This document shows, piece by piece, positions 52,604-62,864 of a DNA stretch of 64,000 nt. The notes under the pieces were generated by a model. That model was not told the origin of the DNA. It made no database searches and worked only from the letters and a program-made list of their open reading frames with translations. The translations under genes and the position numbers were made by a program. Within the stretch, counting starts at the first letter, position 1; each line of letters begins with the position of its first letter. Origin of the DNA: Tillandsia leiboldiana (Eukaryota > Streptophyta > Magnoliopsida > Poales > Bromeliaceae); contig JAQNDB010000454.1 of the NCBI GenBank assembly GCA_029204045.2, positions 1 to 64,000 on the forward strand. The letters are read 5' to 3'.

Positions 52604-55600
52604 TGTCACGCCCCGGGGTGGAAACTGCCACCCGAGCTCGCCAACAGATCCGCCATCTGTACGGAAACTGCCGTACAGACGAAGCGTCTAACCTGCAGAA
52701 AGAATCAACTACAGTAAACAGATATCAGAGAGCTGAAAGTAGACTACTAAAACTGAAGTCCAAACACTGTACAACTGAAAAAAATACAATATCCATCTCC
52801 CCGAATACTATCATATACAAAATCCTCTAATACAGAACTCAAAAGGGAGATATCTCCAAAAAGTACATCAGTGTACAAGCCCTCGATACAAGAAAATATC
52901 CTCACAACATCAGTCTCTCAAACTGAAAAATAAAGTACAACTCTATACCTCTCTACAAAGGTCTCTCAACAGAGGAAGAAGAAGTAAACTATCAACCGAA
53001 GCTCTCCTCTGAAGGGGGGTACCGCTACACTCCAACGACGGGTAGGGAACAAGCTCGCGACTCCCTCGCCTCGGTCCGAAGGATCAGCAACAGGAGCACA
53101 GGAACAGAAGAAGAAGTCCCTGGGGAAAAGACACCACGACGGGTGTGAGAACTACTTCCCACAGTAGTTCTCAGTGGGTACCGTCAACAAGCCCAACGGT
53201 CTGCCCACTAAGTCTACTAGAGGCAAAAGATAACAGGCAAAGAAATCTGAAAGAAAAGCTGGAAACTACTCTACAGCTACCATGCCTCTAACCCGACACT
53301 CAAAAGTGGAACAGATGAAAGTAAAAGAGACCACTCGCACCCAAGGTGCTCAAACGACCCAAACGAACTGACTACCTCAAAGGTCCAGTCAAGCCTGCGC
53401 CCGACGACTAGGAACGCTCCTGCCCACTACCACACATCCACATGAGGACGGGATTTACGTGGGGCGTCCTGTCCTACTAACTCATCCCTCGCGCAAAACT
53501 GCCTCAACAGGCCCATCGCTGCCTTAACTGCGGAAGACTGCCTCAACAGGCCAACCATCGTATCCACAGCGGCATCTCAGGACGCGACTCCAACTGAGTA
53601 GAACGACGCGGCATAGAGTATCAAACATAGGCATATGCAGGCTAGTCAAAATCCACGCTCACTCTCAGAACGGTAGGGCTCAAGATCCCCAAATACCTCG
53701 CACAACAGTCGGAGCACTCTCGACGACTCAGCTGCTCGGCTAACTCGAAACATGAGACGCTAGCCTCACCAACGGCTCGCAGCACAAGGCTCACTGGCTG
53801 GAGATACTCCACAGCGAGGAACGACCCACAACTCAGGGTAACAACACAGGTCGGACAACACTCAACGACCTGGGACCACCGTCAACCCCAACGGTTCCCA
53901 ACAAGACAGACTGGAAGATACTCGACGGCCCGGGACTACCGTCTACTCAACGGCTCTCTCCCACGACTGTGCAACAGGGAAACAAGACCTCTCGGGACTA
54001 CCGTATACCCAAACGGCTCCCGGCACAGATAAGCAACCCGCTACAACTACCAGACTCCACTCTGCTCCCAAGCACGAGTGCAAACGTATCCCACACTAAA
54101 AGAAAATCCCGACCTCTCGGCCCACTACCCGGGCGAGGATAACACTATGTCCAGGGATAGCAAAACAGTGTGGGTGTCTAAACATAATTAACCCTAGCCC
54201 AAGTGAGGGTTTTCTACTGGTCTGGTTACACATGCAACATATGACGGGGGTGCTAGGTCAAGTTCCAAGATAGCTGTATCAACGGATAATAAAAGGAATA
54301 ACAATTCCTACAATCTAGCATACTACACAATGAAATAAACTTTTATGCATAGTCCTACATCAGTAGAAATACTGTACAGTCCATAAAACTTGGAGATAAG
54401 GCCACCCACCTCGATTTGCCACCAATTGCTCGTAGACACTTGCAATTGGCCTCCACGCGATCCGCAGCAAAACGGGACACGCCGTCGGAGTCCGCACGCA
54501 AAACGGAGCACGCCGCCGGAGTCCGCACGCAAAACGGAGCACGCTGCCGGAGTCCGCACCAAAAACGGAGCACGCTGCCAGAGTCCGCACCAAAAACGGA
54601 GTCTGCACGCGAAACGGTGCACGGCGCCGGAATCCGCACGCAAAACGGTGCACGGTGCCGGAAACCGCACGCAAAACGGAGTCCGCACACAAAACGGTGC
54701 ACGGTGCCGGAGTCCGCACGCAAAACGGAGTCCGCACGCAAAACGGTGCACGGTGCCGGAGTCCGCACGCAAAACGGTGCACGGTGCCGGAGTCCGCACG
54801 CAAAACGGAGTCCGCACGCAAAACGGTGCACGGTGGCGGAGTCCGCACGCAAAACGGAGTTCGCACGCAAAACGGTGCACGGTGCCGGAGTCCGCACGCA
54901 AAACGGTGCACGGTGCCCAACACAGAAAAGAGCAAGAGGGTTAATTACAGTCCAAAAGGTCGCCCCGAAAACTGTACAAAAATACAGTAAAACCAACACA
55001 CGGGACCTACCCGACTGCGCCGCCGTCGCCGAAACGCTCCCCACGAAAAAAACTCGCGCGCTCCACGAGGCCCACGACGCCACGCCGCACCTCCCACCAT
55101 CTCCCTCACTCTCCCTCTCGCTCGGGTGGAGAAGAAAGAAAGAAAAGAGAAGAAAGAAGGCGCGGGGGAGAAAGAAGAAGAAGAAGAAAAAGGGGAGAAA
55201 GAGGGTGGTCCACAGTCCCGGTCCACAATGCTGGTTCACGGCGCCAACCAATAGGAAGCCCCCCAGCCCCGGTCCACGGCGCATGGGCGCGCGCGCCCGG
55301 TCCACGCGCGCGCCCACGCGCCACGTGGCGCACGGCAACGCGCCCGCCACACGGGCGCGTTGCACCGTGCCACCCCAGGCGCGGGACACGCGCCCGTTAC
55401 ACGGGCGCGCGTGCCCCCGCGCCCGCGCGGGCGCCAACGGGGGCCCGCCACGTGGCGGCCCCCGCGCGCTCCGCGCTGAGGGCGTGTCTGCTCCCCCCTG
55501 CCGCGCCCGTACACCTGCCGCGCCCACGGGATCCGTGCCGCCAAGCTGCCACGGGATCCGCGCCGAACCTCGATAAACGTGCCGCGATGCCTCGAAAAAC

Positions 55601-56106
55601 GCGCAATTCAACCGGGCTCCAAATAAAACAAATAAATAGTCCATTCTTAGCAATTTCGCGCGCTGAATCCAAAAACGATGTCCATTTCTCCAAATTCTCA
55701 CCCGAAAATTTGCCGAATGCCCAGTCGATCCGATTTTCACGCCGGGTCCATTTTTAAAGTCCCATTAGCCAAATTCCAACTCTAAAAATTCCCAAAGGCG
55801 ACCGGAGAGGTAAACTTTTATCCGGACTTCACCCGGAGTCCAATTTTGACATCTGAATCGCGCGAAATCACTTCAAACTACCCGACGGGTCTTCCAATTT
55901 CCCACGGGGTCTCAATTTAAGCCCGAAGTCCACCACTTGTGTCCAAATTGCGCGCAACCCACGCAGGCCTCCAGTGATGCAAGCAAATCCCAAATTGCAT
56001 CACAAATCCATTTCTGGGCCCCCAACACGCGCACCAACACCCCCAACGGCGACCGAAAGCTGCCCAACAACCAGCAACCCTACGCGGGGGATTCCAGGAC
56101 CTCACA
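52604..56106 (-). repeat. 5' LTR of element T (3503 bp)
   Basis: The same as 45123-48626 apart from scattered substitutions, with the tandem array at 54470-54924. It ends CCTCACA before TTCTA. Confidence 0.92.
54470..54924 (-). repeat. Tandem array in the second T LTR
   Basis: The counterpart of 46975-47440: the same 17- and 31-bp units in the same order, with point differences. Confidence 0.85.
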
Positions 56107-56274
56107 TTCTACACTACAAGAAGTATTCGGATCACACAAAATCTTTAGTAAAACATACCTGATCCTTTTGAATTCTTCTTTCTTGAGATTGAGTTAAATG
56201 ATCCAACTTTCTTCACCTTCAATCTCCAAGACTTGAGACTTTCACGAAACTACGCCAACTCAAATTCCGTAACA
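56107..56274 (-). repeat. 3' LTR of element 5 (LTR-e), second part
   Basis: It continues from 45122 across element T: ACACTACAAGAAGTATTCGG to CCGTAACA. The join is exact when one TTCTA is removed. Confidence 0.92.
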
Positions 56275-57171
56275 ATCTCCCCCTTTGGCGGTTTCGTGAC
56301 AAAACACAGATCCACTAAAGAAAATTCAAAAAGATATTTTTGTTGCTATCACCATACAACAAAAATTTACAATGGAGATCCAAAAATTTAAAAACATGAG
56401 ATAAACTCCTAAAACAGACTCTAGACTTAGACATCTGTACTCTCTGCACAAAGAAATCATTCTTGACAAAAAGAGATCGTTAGATACCTCAAGAATATTT
56501 AGCATACAAAACCTAGTACAGAGATAGAGTTTATCTAATCATCACGACATTTGAGAATTCAGATATGTAAGAGAATCATAGTCAAAAACCAACATATCTT
56601 CTATGCAATTAAAAACCAAATGTCACAAAATGTTAGTCCAACATCAACTTGTTAGTTATATTACATGCCCAAATAGTTAGTCGAATAGTTAGTCGAGACA
56701 TGCAAACACTCACAAGATGAAAACCAAAGTTGAAGTTGAAGAGATACTTACCTTGATGTATACAAAATCTTCATCAGCAAGATTTTCACAATCATTGTTC
56801 AAGTTCCCTTACCTTGATGTTCATTCACATCATCATTGTACCTTGATGCAGTCAAGATTTTCACAATCATTGTTCAAGTTCCCTTACCTTGATGTTCATT
56901 CACATCATCATTGTACCTTGATGCAGTCATCATTGTTCATCATTGATGTATACAAGATCACACTTTTCACAATATCAATGTTCAAGTTCTCTAAACTCTC
57001 TCCCCCTTTTTGTCACAAACAAAGCCAAAGTTACCAAAAAATCGAAGGAGAGTAAAAAATATCAAAGAAAATGTTCCGAAAATGTAAGAACTAGAACTAA
57101 AAGTGAGTCCTAAAAACTGAAAAACCTGCACAAAAGGATTAAAAATCTGCAAAAGAATAAAAAAGAAGAAA
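56275..57171 (-). other. Polypurine tract and 3' non-coding region of element 5
   Basis: The purine tract AAAGGGGGAGAT is at 56286-56275. A ~75-bp direct repeat occurs twice (about 56785-56935, GTTCAAGTTCCCTTACCTTG and TTCACATCATCATTGTACC). The second purine tract GTGACAAAAAGGGGGAGAG is at about 57016-56998. The homologous stretch of element 1 has a different repeat arrangement. Confidence 0.65.
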
Positions 57172-58025
57172 TCAGTCATCAGATTCTGAGTCTTCAGAGC
57201 TTGTGCAGCCTATCTTTGAGAACATCTTTTTCACCCGCTTGTTCATAGAATTGATCTTCTTAGTTATGGTAATGTGAGCTGCCGTGATGAGCTCGAGCTC
57301 ATTGGAGATTCTCGTTTGTGCCTTCGAGATCTGTTCCTGCTCAACCGATAATCGTTGTTGTTCTTTGTAGATGGATGAGACTGATGCTTCATCCGCTGGT
57401 GTGGGTGCTGGTTGTGATGGTGACGCGGAAGTGCCGTTACCAGGTCTTGTTCCGCACGTTGGGACTGGAGTGACATGGGGTAATTTGTGAAGTGACTTCA
57501 CGACGGTGGACTCATCGATCATGCCCAAACACTGATGATAAGTCGGTGAGGTAATGTCAACCTGAAATTTCTTCAAAATCCTCATTATAATCAGTGGAAA
57601 TGGAATTCTCTCTGTGGGATGAGGGTGCTCAACATATCTTGTCATTCTATTCCAAATGATGTATGGAATGTTGATATTCAATCCCATTGCCTCAGACGGA
57701 TGTCCTAAGAGATACAAAAATAGCATTCGATCCCATCTCAAGACTTTCGTCTGCAAATTTGGAAGGATATTGTAACAAATGATGAAGTTTAGAAATCGGT
57801 ACTCAAGACGAAGTTCCTTGGATCTGATCGATTTCTCCGTTGATTACGTCCCTTCCAAACAAATTCCCTTTATAACCCTCTGCCACACAGTGTTTGTCAA
57901 AACCTGTCCCTTCAAGTAATTAACTCCTGTCTTGTTGGCAGGCATTTCCAAAACCTCGCCAATCAATTGTGGAGTAATTTTGAATCTTGTGCCTTGGATG
58001 TTTGTGTAAAATTCCATTGGACCGT
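57172..58025 (-). pseudogene. Envelope-like ORF of element 5, C-terminal part
   Basis: The last ~195 codons are open: LRWDRMLFLYLLGHPSEAMG, NINIPYIIW, a variable linker, a coiled-coil-prone segment (QEQISKAQTRISNELELITA), MNKRVKKMFSKIGCTSSED and an acidic end. Upstream of 57757 the frame is broken. Element U removed the N-terminal part from view at 58026, inside the conserved domain. It is very similar to element 1 and less so to elements 2 and 3. Confidence 0.82.
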
Positions 58026-60030
58026 TGTGGTGACCCAGATCTCTGCAGGGCTTCTACAGTGCGATTAGCAGCTTCTGGAGGCCTATGTGGCATGTCGGCG
58101 GTGTTTCTGCACCCATTTGGACTCAAGTGATGGACTTCGGGTGTATAATGGATCACGTGAGTGATCGGAGGACCCCGTCGGATGTTTAGAAGTGGTTTCG
58201 CGCGAAATGGTTATTAAAATTGGACTCAGCGCGAAATTTGAGTAAAGAACACTTCTCCGGGAATTTTCGGCAAATTTTAGAAGAGGAATTTGGCAAATCG
58301 GACTTCGGATTTGGATTCAGCGCGCGAAAACGGTCAAGATGGACTATTTACTTGTATTTTTCGGAGCCCGGATGACCCGGCACGGATTTCGAGGTATTTG
58401 GTACTGTTCCGGCCGCCGGAGGGGCGCCGGCGGCGGCGGCGGGCGGCGGAGCGCGGCGGCTGGCGGCGGCGGAGGCGCGCGGTCCACCGCGGAGGCGTGC
58501 ACCCGGGCGGAGGACGCGTGGCGCCTTCAGGTTGGCCGGCGCAGTGGGCGCGGTCCACGGAAGAGGCGCGGGTGCACGGTGGACCAGGTGGCGACACGTG
58601 GCGGCTGGTTGTTGGCGGGTCCTGGTGCGCGCGGTCCACGCAGCGGCAGGGTCTGCCTCGGGATGCGTGCCCGGCACGGGGCCGCGGGCGGCGCGGCCGC
58701 GCACGTGGGCGCACGTGGGCGCGGCGTGGGTGCGGTCGGAGGCGTCGTGGGGGCGCCACGTGGCGCCCCGTGGTTGGTCGGGCGCACCGGTGCACGACCT
58801 CTGGTCGCGACACGTGGCGTCCCGTGGTTCGTCGCGGTGCGTGCGCCGGGTGCGGGGAGCAGGAATGGGACGCGTGGCGGGCCTAGGGGATTTCGGGCGT
58901 GAACAGTAACGGGCCCGGCCCGTTACTGTAGCAGCCCGGAATGCCAAGCGCCCGAAACTTTGGGCCAAAAGTCCAAAATTCGGATTTTTCGGGCTGGGCC
59001 TATAAATAGCTGTCTTGTGGGGGAGTTTTGCCCCCTTTCCCGAGCTCCCCTGCCCATGGCCCCTTTAGCAAAGTTGGAGATCTTCATCTTGCGCATCTTC
59101 TGGCAGAGGCCCGGATTTTTTGGAAGCCGCGGCGTCGACGACTTCGGCATCGGAGCGCAGTGTGGCGATTTTTCATCGGAGGCCCGTTATCGTCGCAGTT
59201 TGATCTGAGAGGTCTACAGAGCTACTCTGTCAGTATTTTTGGACGATTTCTGCGGCGTTGGAATCACGAGAGGTACGTCTTCGACTTTCGTGTTGATCAT
59301 CTTGCTGGATTCAGAGTTTATGACACGGTTTTCGAGGCATTTCTAAGCCGCTGTTTTCTGGTGGAGTTTTTGGACAGCGGCCCCTTGCCGGAATTTTATC
59401 TCCGCACCCGAGTGTCAGATTGAGACGAGCCTATACACTTTTTGGATCTACTCGTCGCAAGGATTATCATTGTATTTTTCCGGGATTTTTCTGAGGTTTG
59501 CCCGAAGGTATACTATTCCCCTTTTATCTGTGTTTGAGTTTACAGTTGTGTGGTTGTGAGTGTTTGCGCACCTGTATTGTGGAATTTGTAACTTGGCCTA
59601 CGGGGCTCCAAATTGGGCGTGCAGGTACCCGTTTCGAAGGTATCGACGCGAGGATCGCAGCAGTATTTTTATTGGAATTTTTGGAGTTCGTTTTACAGGT
59701 GAAAATTTCGCATTTAGGGGACTGTTCCCAGCAGATTTGTGATGCTTGGATTTTATGGAATTAAGTGTATCTTTGGGTTGTGTTTTTGTACCCAGGAGGT
59801 ATTGATCACTGTTCCTGTATCGTTGGATTGGTGGGTGTGCAGAGATATCTGTTTCTGGACTGTCTTAGCTGTGCGACTCCGGACTGTTAGCATTTTCAGG
59901 TGGGTGGCCTTGTCTTCATGACCTATGGACTGTGCATTAATTCTATCTGTGTAGGGACTTGCATGTTATAGATGTGTTCTATATATCTGTTGGCGAGCCC
60001 GGGTCGCAGTTTCGACGCCGGGGCGTGACA
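58026..60030 (+). repeat. 5' LTR of element U (2005 bp)
   Basis: TGTGGTGACCC...GGGGCGTGACA. It has an AT/GC-mixed start with CGCGCGAAA motifs, a GC-rich zone (58400-58920, CACGTGGC motifs), a TATA box at 59001-59008 and an AT-richer leader. Homology with the T LTR is visible over the first ~350 bases and the GC-rich zone. Overlapping open frames in the GC-rich zone occur on both strands and look like chance. Confidence 0.92.
59001..59008 (+). promoter_or_regulatory. TATA box of the U LTR
   Basis: TATAAATA in GGGCCTATAAATAGC, directly downstream of the GC-rich zone. The 3' LTR has the same box at 63840-63847. Confidence 0.8.
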
Positions 60031-60038
60031 GATTAGAG

Positions 60039-60051
60039 TGGTATCAGAGCC
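60039..60051 (+). promoter_or_regulatory. Primer-binding site of element U
   Basis: TGGTATCAGAGCC, eight bases after the LTR end, complementary to initiator tRNA-Met. The GATTAGAG spacer is typical of Tekay/Del elements. Confidence 0.92.
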
Positions 60052-60326
60052 TAGGTTGTAGGTCATCGAGGACTTAGAAACCCTAGGCTGGTGGATGGAC
60101 ATTAGGATGACTACGTGAGAGTCGTGACTTTTAGCGAGAGTCCTGATCGAGTTTTGTACCTCTCCCAAGAGACGGGATGAGTGATTGGCATGTTTATGCT
60201 CCTAAGCGATTATGTTGGCTGCAGACAACATAATGTTGTGGAATTGGTAACATGCCTTAGACTTTCGCTGGATTGGGTCATATGATTGTTGTGTCCTGAT
60301 GTTTGTTATTGTGCAGTGGACCTACG

Positions 60327-62520
60327 ATGCTTTTGAGACGTCGTGCAGTGAGGAATGCGCATTCCGCATCTGATGAGTAACCCGAGCAGCGGGAGGCAGA
60401 GCGAGACCCAGGAGTTATGGGTCCAGATGGCACAGATGTCGGAGGCTGTCTGATGCCAGGAAGAAGCCATGGAACGTTTGATGCGCTTGTTGGAGCAGAG
60501 AGCATAGCTAGTTGCAGTACCGCTTGAGTGTCCTCCAGTACTTTCTTCCTATGCAGGGGTATCTTCAGTTGTACCAGTGGCGCCGATGGAGCGAGCAGCC
60601 CCCTCCGTGCCGACGAGCAGTGCCGAGGCATCGAGGCAGGGTGGATAGTGGATAGTAGCTGAGCTTCGGGACGTCATTGATCGATGGAGCCAGTCCAGGC
60701 AGTTGAACCATCCCGATTCACAGGTTTGAGTTGGAGCCTTTGTAGGCAGAATTGGGGTTGGTGGTGATGGAGAGACTATCTGAGAGCCTTCATGTGCTAG
60801 GGAGTTTATGCAGTTGTTGAACTGCACGCTCCAGGTTTCGAGGGATGAGACGCATAGGATATGTTTGACGGGGAATGGTTTGTGCCAGGATACCTTTCAG
60901 TGTAGTTGGTCCCTCCGTCTTGGATTATTGACGCTTCGATGGGTAGGCTTTGTGTGTGGAGCGTGGCGTTGCAGTCCCTTTGGATAGGGATCTGCCGCCA
61001 GAGGCGAGTGCTGGATATCGGCGCTTGGCGTCGGGTGATGGAGGACAGACCGACCGGTAGCGGCATTTCTGATCTCTTTACCTGGATAGCGAATTTTCGA
61101 GATGCCAGAGATCGGGTGGACCCCGACGGCAGCATCAGCATCTATTTCAGAGTAGCGCAGCGGTAGCGTGGTTTTGTTATCTGCGGAGGACTTTGACCTT
61201 CTGCGGGGCAGACGAGAGGAGATTTGGTTGTTGAGGTCGTTAGAGCACACTGGTTATAGCGACAGTGTGAGAGGTGCTTACGGCGGCACCGGGACCCAAA
61301 GATATCTCTGTTGCCACGAGATTCCGGGTGTGATTCCACCTGAGCTGTTGTTAATGCCGCCGATTCGGGAGATAGAGTTTAAGTTTGGCGTGGTTCGGGG
61401 AACCGCGCCACCCTCGACAGCACCTCATTGGATATTGCCAGTAGAGCTGTGAGAGCTGATGGCGCAGTTGCAGGATCTGATGGATCGAGGGGTCTGTTTG
61501 ACCTAGTGCCACGCCGTTGATATACGGTGGTGATGCCACATCGTTGATACACGACTGTGAGGGCCCTTTTATGGTTCGTGTGTAGACAGGTCCGAGTATT
61601 ATTCTGGACCTTTTGATGGAGTCATACTCCGGCAGTTATTGTTTGGTGCGGGTACCTACTTGGAATCAGACAGCCGAGGACCTTGCCTTGATGGCGTTCA
61701 GGACACGGTAGGGCATCTTGAGCTCTTAGTGAGGCCAATTGGATTGATTAACGCCCTGCCACTCTTTGGGTTTGAGGAATTGTGCTCCAGCTGTACTTGA
61801 TCGCATTAGTAATAAGATCCTCCAGGGATATTATGATCTACTCCCAGAGCGACTTGGAGCATGAGGAGCACTGGTGGATGTGTTAGTATGCTGTGTGGAT
61901 GAAGCTGTATGCCAGGTTATTGGGATACAAGTTTTAGCTTTAGAAGCTTACCTTCTTGGGTCACATTGTGTTAGCCATAGGAGCGGCGGTGGATTTCCAG
62001 CCAATGTGGATGCTATTTGAGTTGGCTGAGATCAACATTTATTGTTGAGGTGAGGAGCTTGTTGGATTTCGCAGTGCCAGGAGAGCATGGCGAATGGATG
62101 ATGAGACTGGTACTAGCGCCGATTGCAGCTTTGCCAGAGATGGGGGATGGACCTTTGTGTTAGTGGTGCCTCCCATAGTGGCTGTGGAGTTACCATTGGG
62201 TTATTCTTATGTATTCAGTATCACCGCGACAGGGCCACTGTGGTGGCGGATACCTGGAGCCGGATAGCTTTTCGGGGTTGAGTTTAGTGGTTCCTCAGTT
62301 GGCGCTGGGTGGGACCGTTGAGGAACAGGGCTCGAGGTTGTGTCCCTGAGGGTCCCTTTTGACGGTAGACTGCGGTGAAGCAGTCCATGCGGATGGTCAG
62401 GATCCGAGAGTGATTGAGCGAGGACCCTAGCCGATTAGGGCTTCTTTTCTTTGGATGACCGTATGGGTATGTTTCGGATCGCCTGGTTGAGCTGGCACTA
62501 GGGAGCGGTTTTGGTGCGTG
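60327..62520 (+). pseudogene. gag-pol remnants of element U
   Basis: The possible gag start MLLRRRAVRN is at 60327, soon interrupted. The pre-RT and RT region is recognisable as EIPGVIPPELL and PPIREIEFKFGVVRGTAPP (about 61318-61405), HWILPVEL then a stop (61452), DLMDRGV (about 61480), GHLELLVRPIGLINALP (about 61711-61761), HEEH (about 61862), LYA and LTFLGHIVLA (about 61910-61978). These follow the order of Ty3/gypsy RT motifs. RNase H and integrase are not recognisable, and 62040-62520 shows only vague traces. Dozens of stops and shifts make it non-coding. Two copies of the 27-bp stem-loop unit lie at 61510-61555. Confidence 0.75.
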
Positions 62521-62864
62521 CTACATTGGTTGTTCTCTCTTTTCCCCTAGCCTTTTCTTCCACGTCTCAGCTCGGGAGTGTCAGGCTTGTGGATTCCTCG
62601 CCCGTGATGGACTCGTTTCCTCTGAGATCTGCGAGTACTTGTGGTACGATGGACGCCCGTTGCGAATTCTGGCTCGTGAGATGAGAGAATTACGCAATTT
62701 GGGCCATGCCGTACCGGTTGTTGTTGTTGTTGTGGAGTAATCACGGGGAGAGACAGGTGACTCGAGAGCTGGAGACGGCAGTGTTATGTACCTACCCTTG
62801 TTTCTGTGGCACCTTTTGGGTTGAGCTAGTTTCGAGGACGAAACTTTCTTTTAGTGGGGGAGGA
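62521..62864 (+). other. 3' internal region and polypurine tract of element U
   Basis: It contains GGTTGTTGTTGTTGTTGTGG (about 62716), TTTCGAGGACGAAACTTTC (62830-62849) and the purine tract TTAGTGGGGGAGGA ending at 62864. All of these also occur in elements T and T-prime. Confidence 0.8.

Larger units (their letters stand above)
45123..56106 (-). mobile_element. T: young Tekay/Del-like non-autonomous gypsy element (11 kb, LARD-like)
   Basis: Two ~3.5-kb LTRs (45123-48626 and 52604-56106) differ at perhaps a few dozen positions by eye. The target duplication is TTCTA (45118-45122 and 56107-56111). There is a primer site for initiator tRNA-Met and a purine tract AGTGGGGGAGGA. The 4-kb interior contains almost no coding sequence: one protease relic and large minisatellite blocks replace gag and pol. 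It shares leader and 3' end with element U, so it was probably copied by proteins of a related autonomous element. Confidence 0.9.
43936..58025 (-). mobile_element. Copia element 5, SIRE-like, family A1, interrupted twice
   Basis: A minus-strand element of which the 3' LTR (43936-45122 plus 56107-56274), purine tract, 3' region and the C-terminal part of the envelope-like ORF (57172-58025) are visible. Gypsy element T sits in its LTR with duplication TTCTA. Gypsy element U cuts its envelope-like ORF at 58025. The rest lies beyond the window. The sequence is close to element 1. Confidence 0.9.

Noticed and set aside
58290..58968. Arg/Gly-rich open frames in the U LTR (and 63129-63909)
   Set aside because: They result from >70% GC sequence lacking stops on both strands, upstream of the TATA box; no domain is present.
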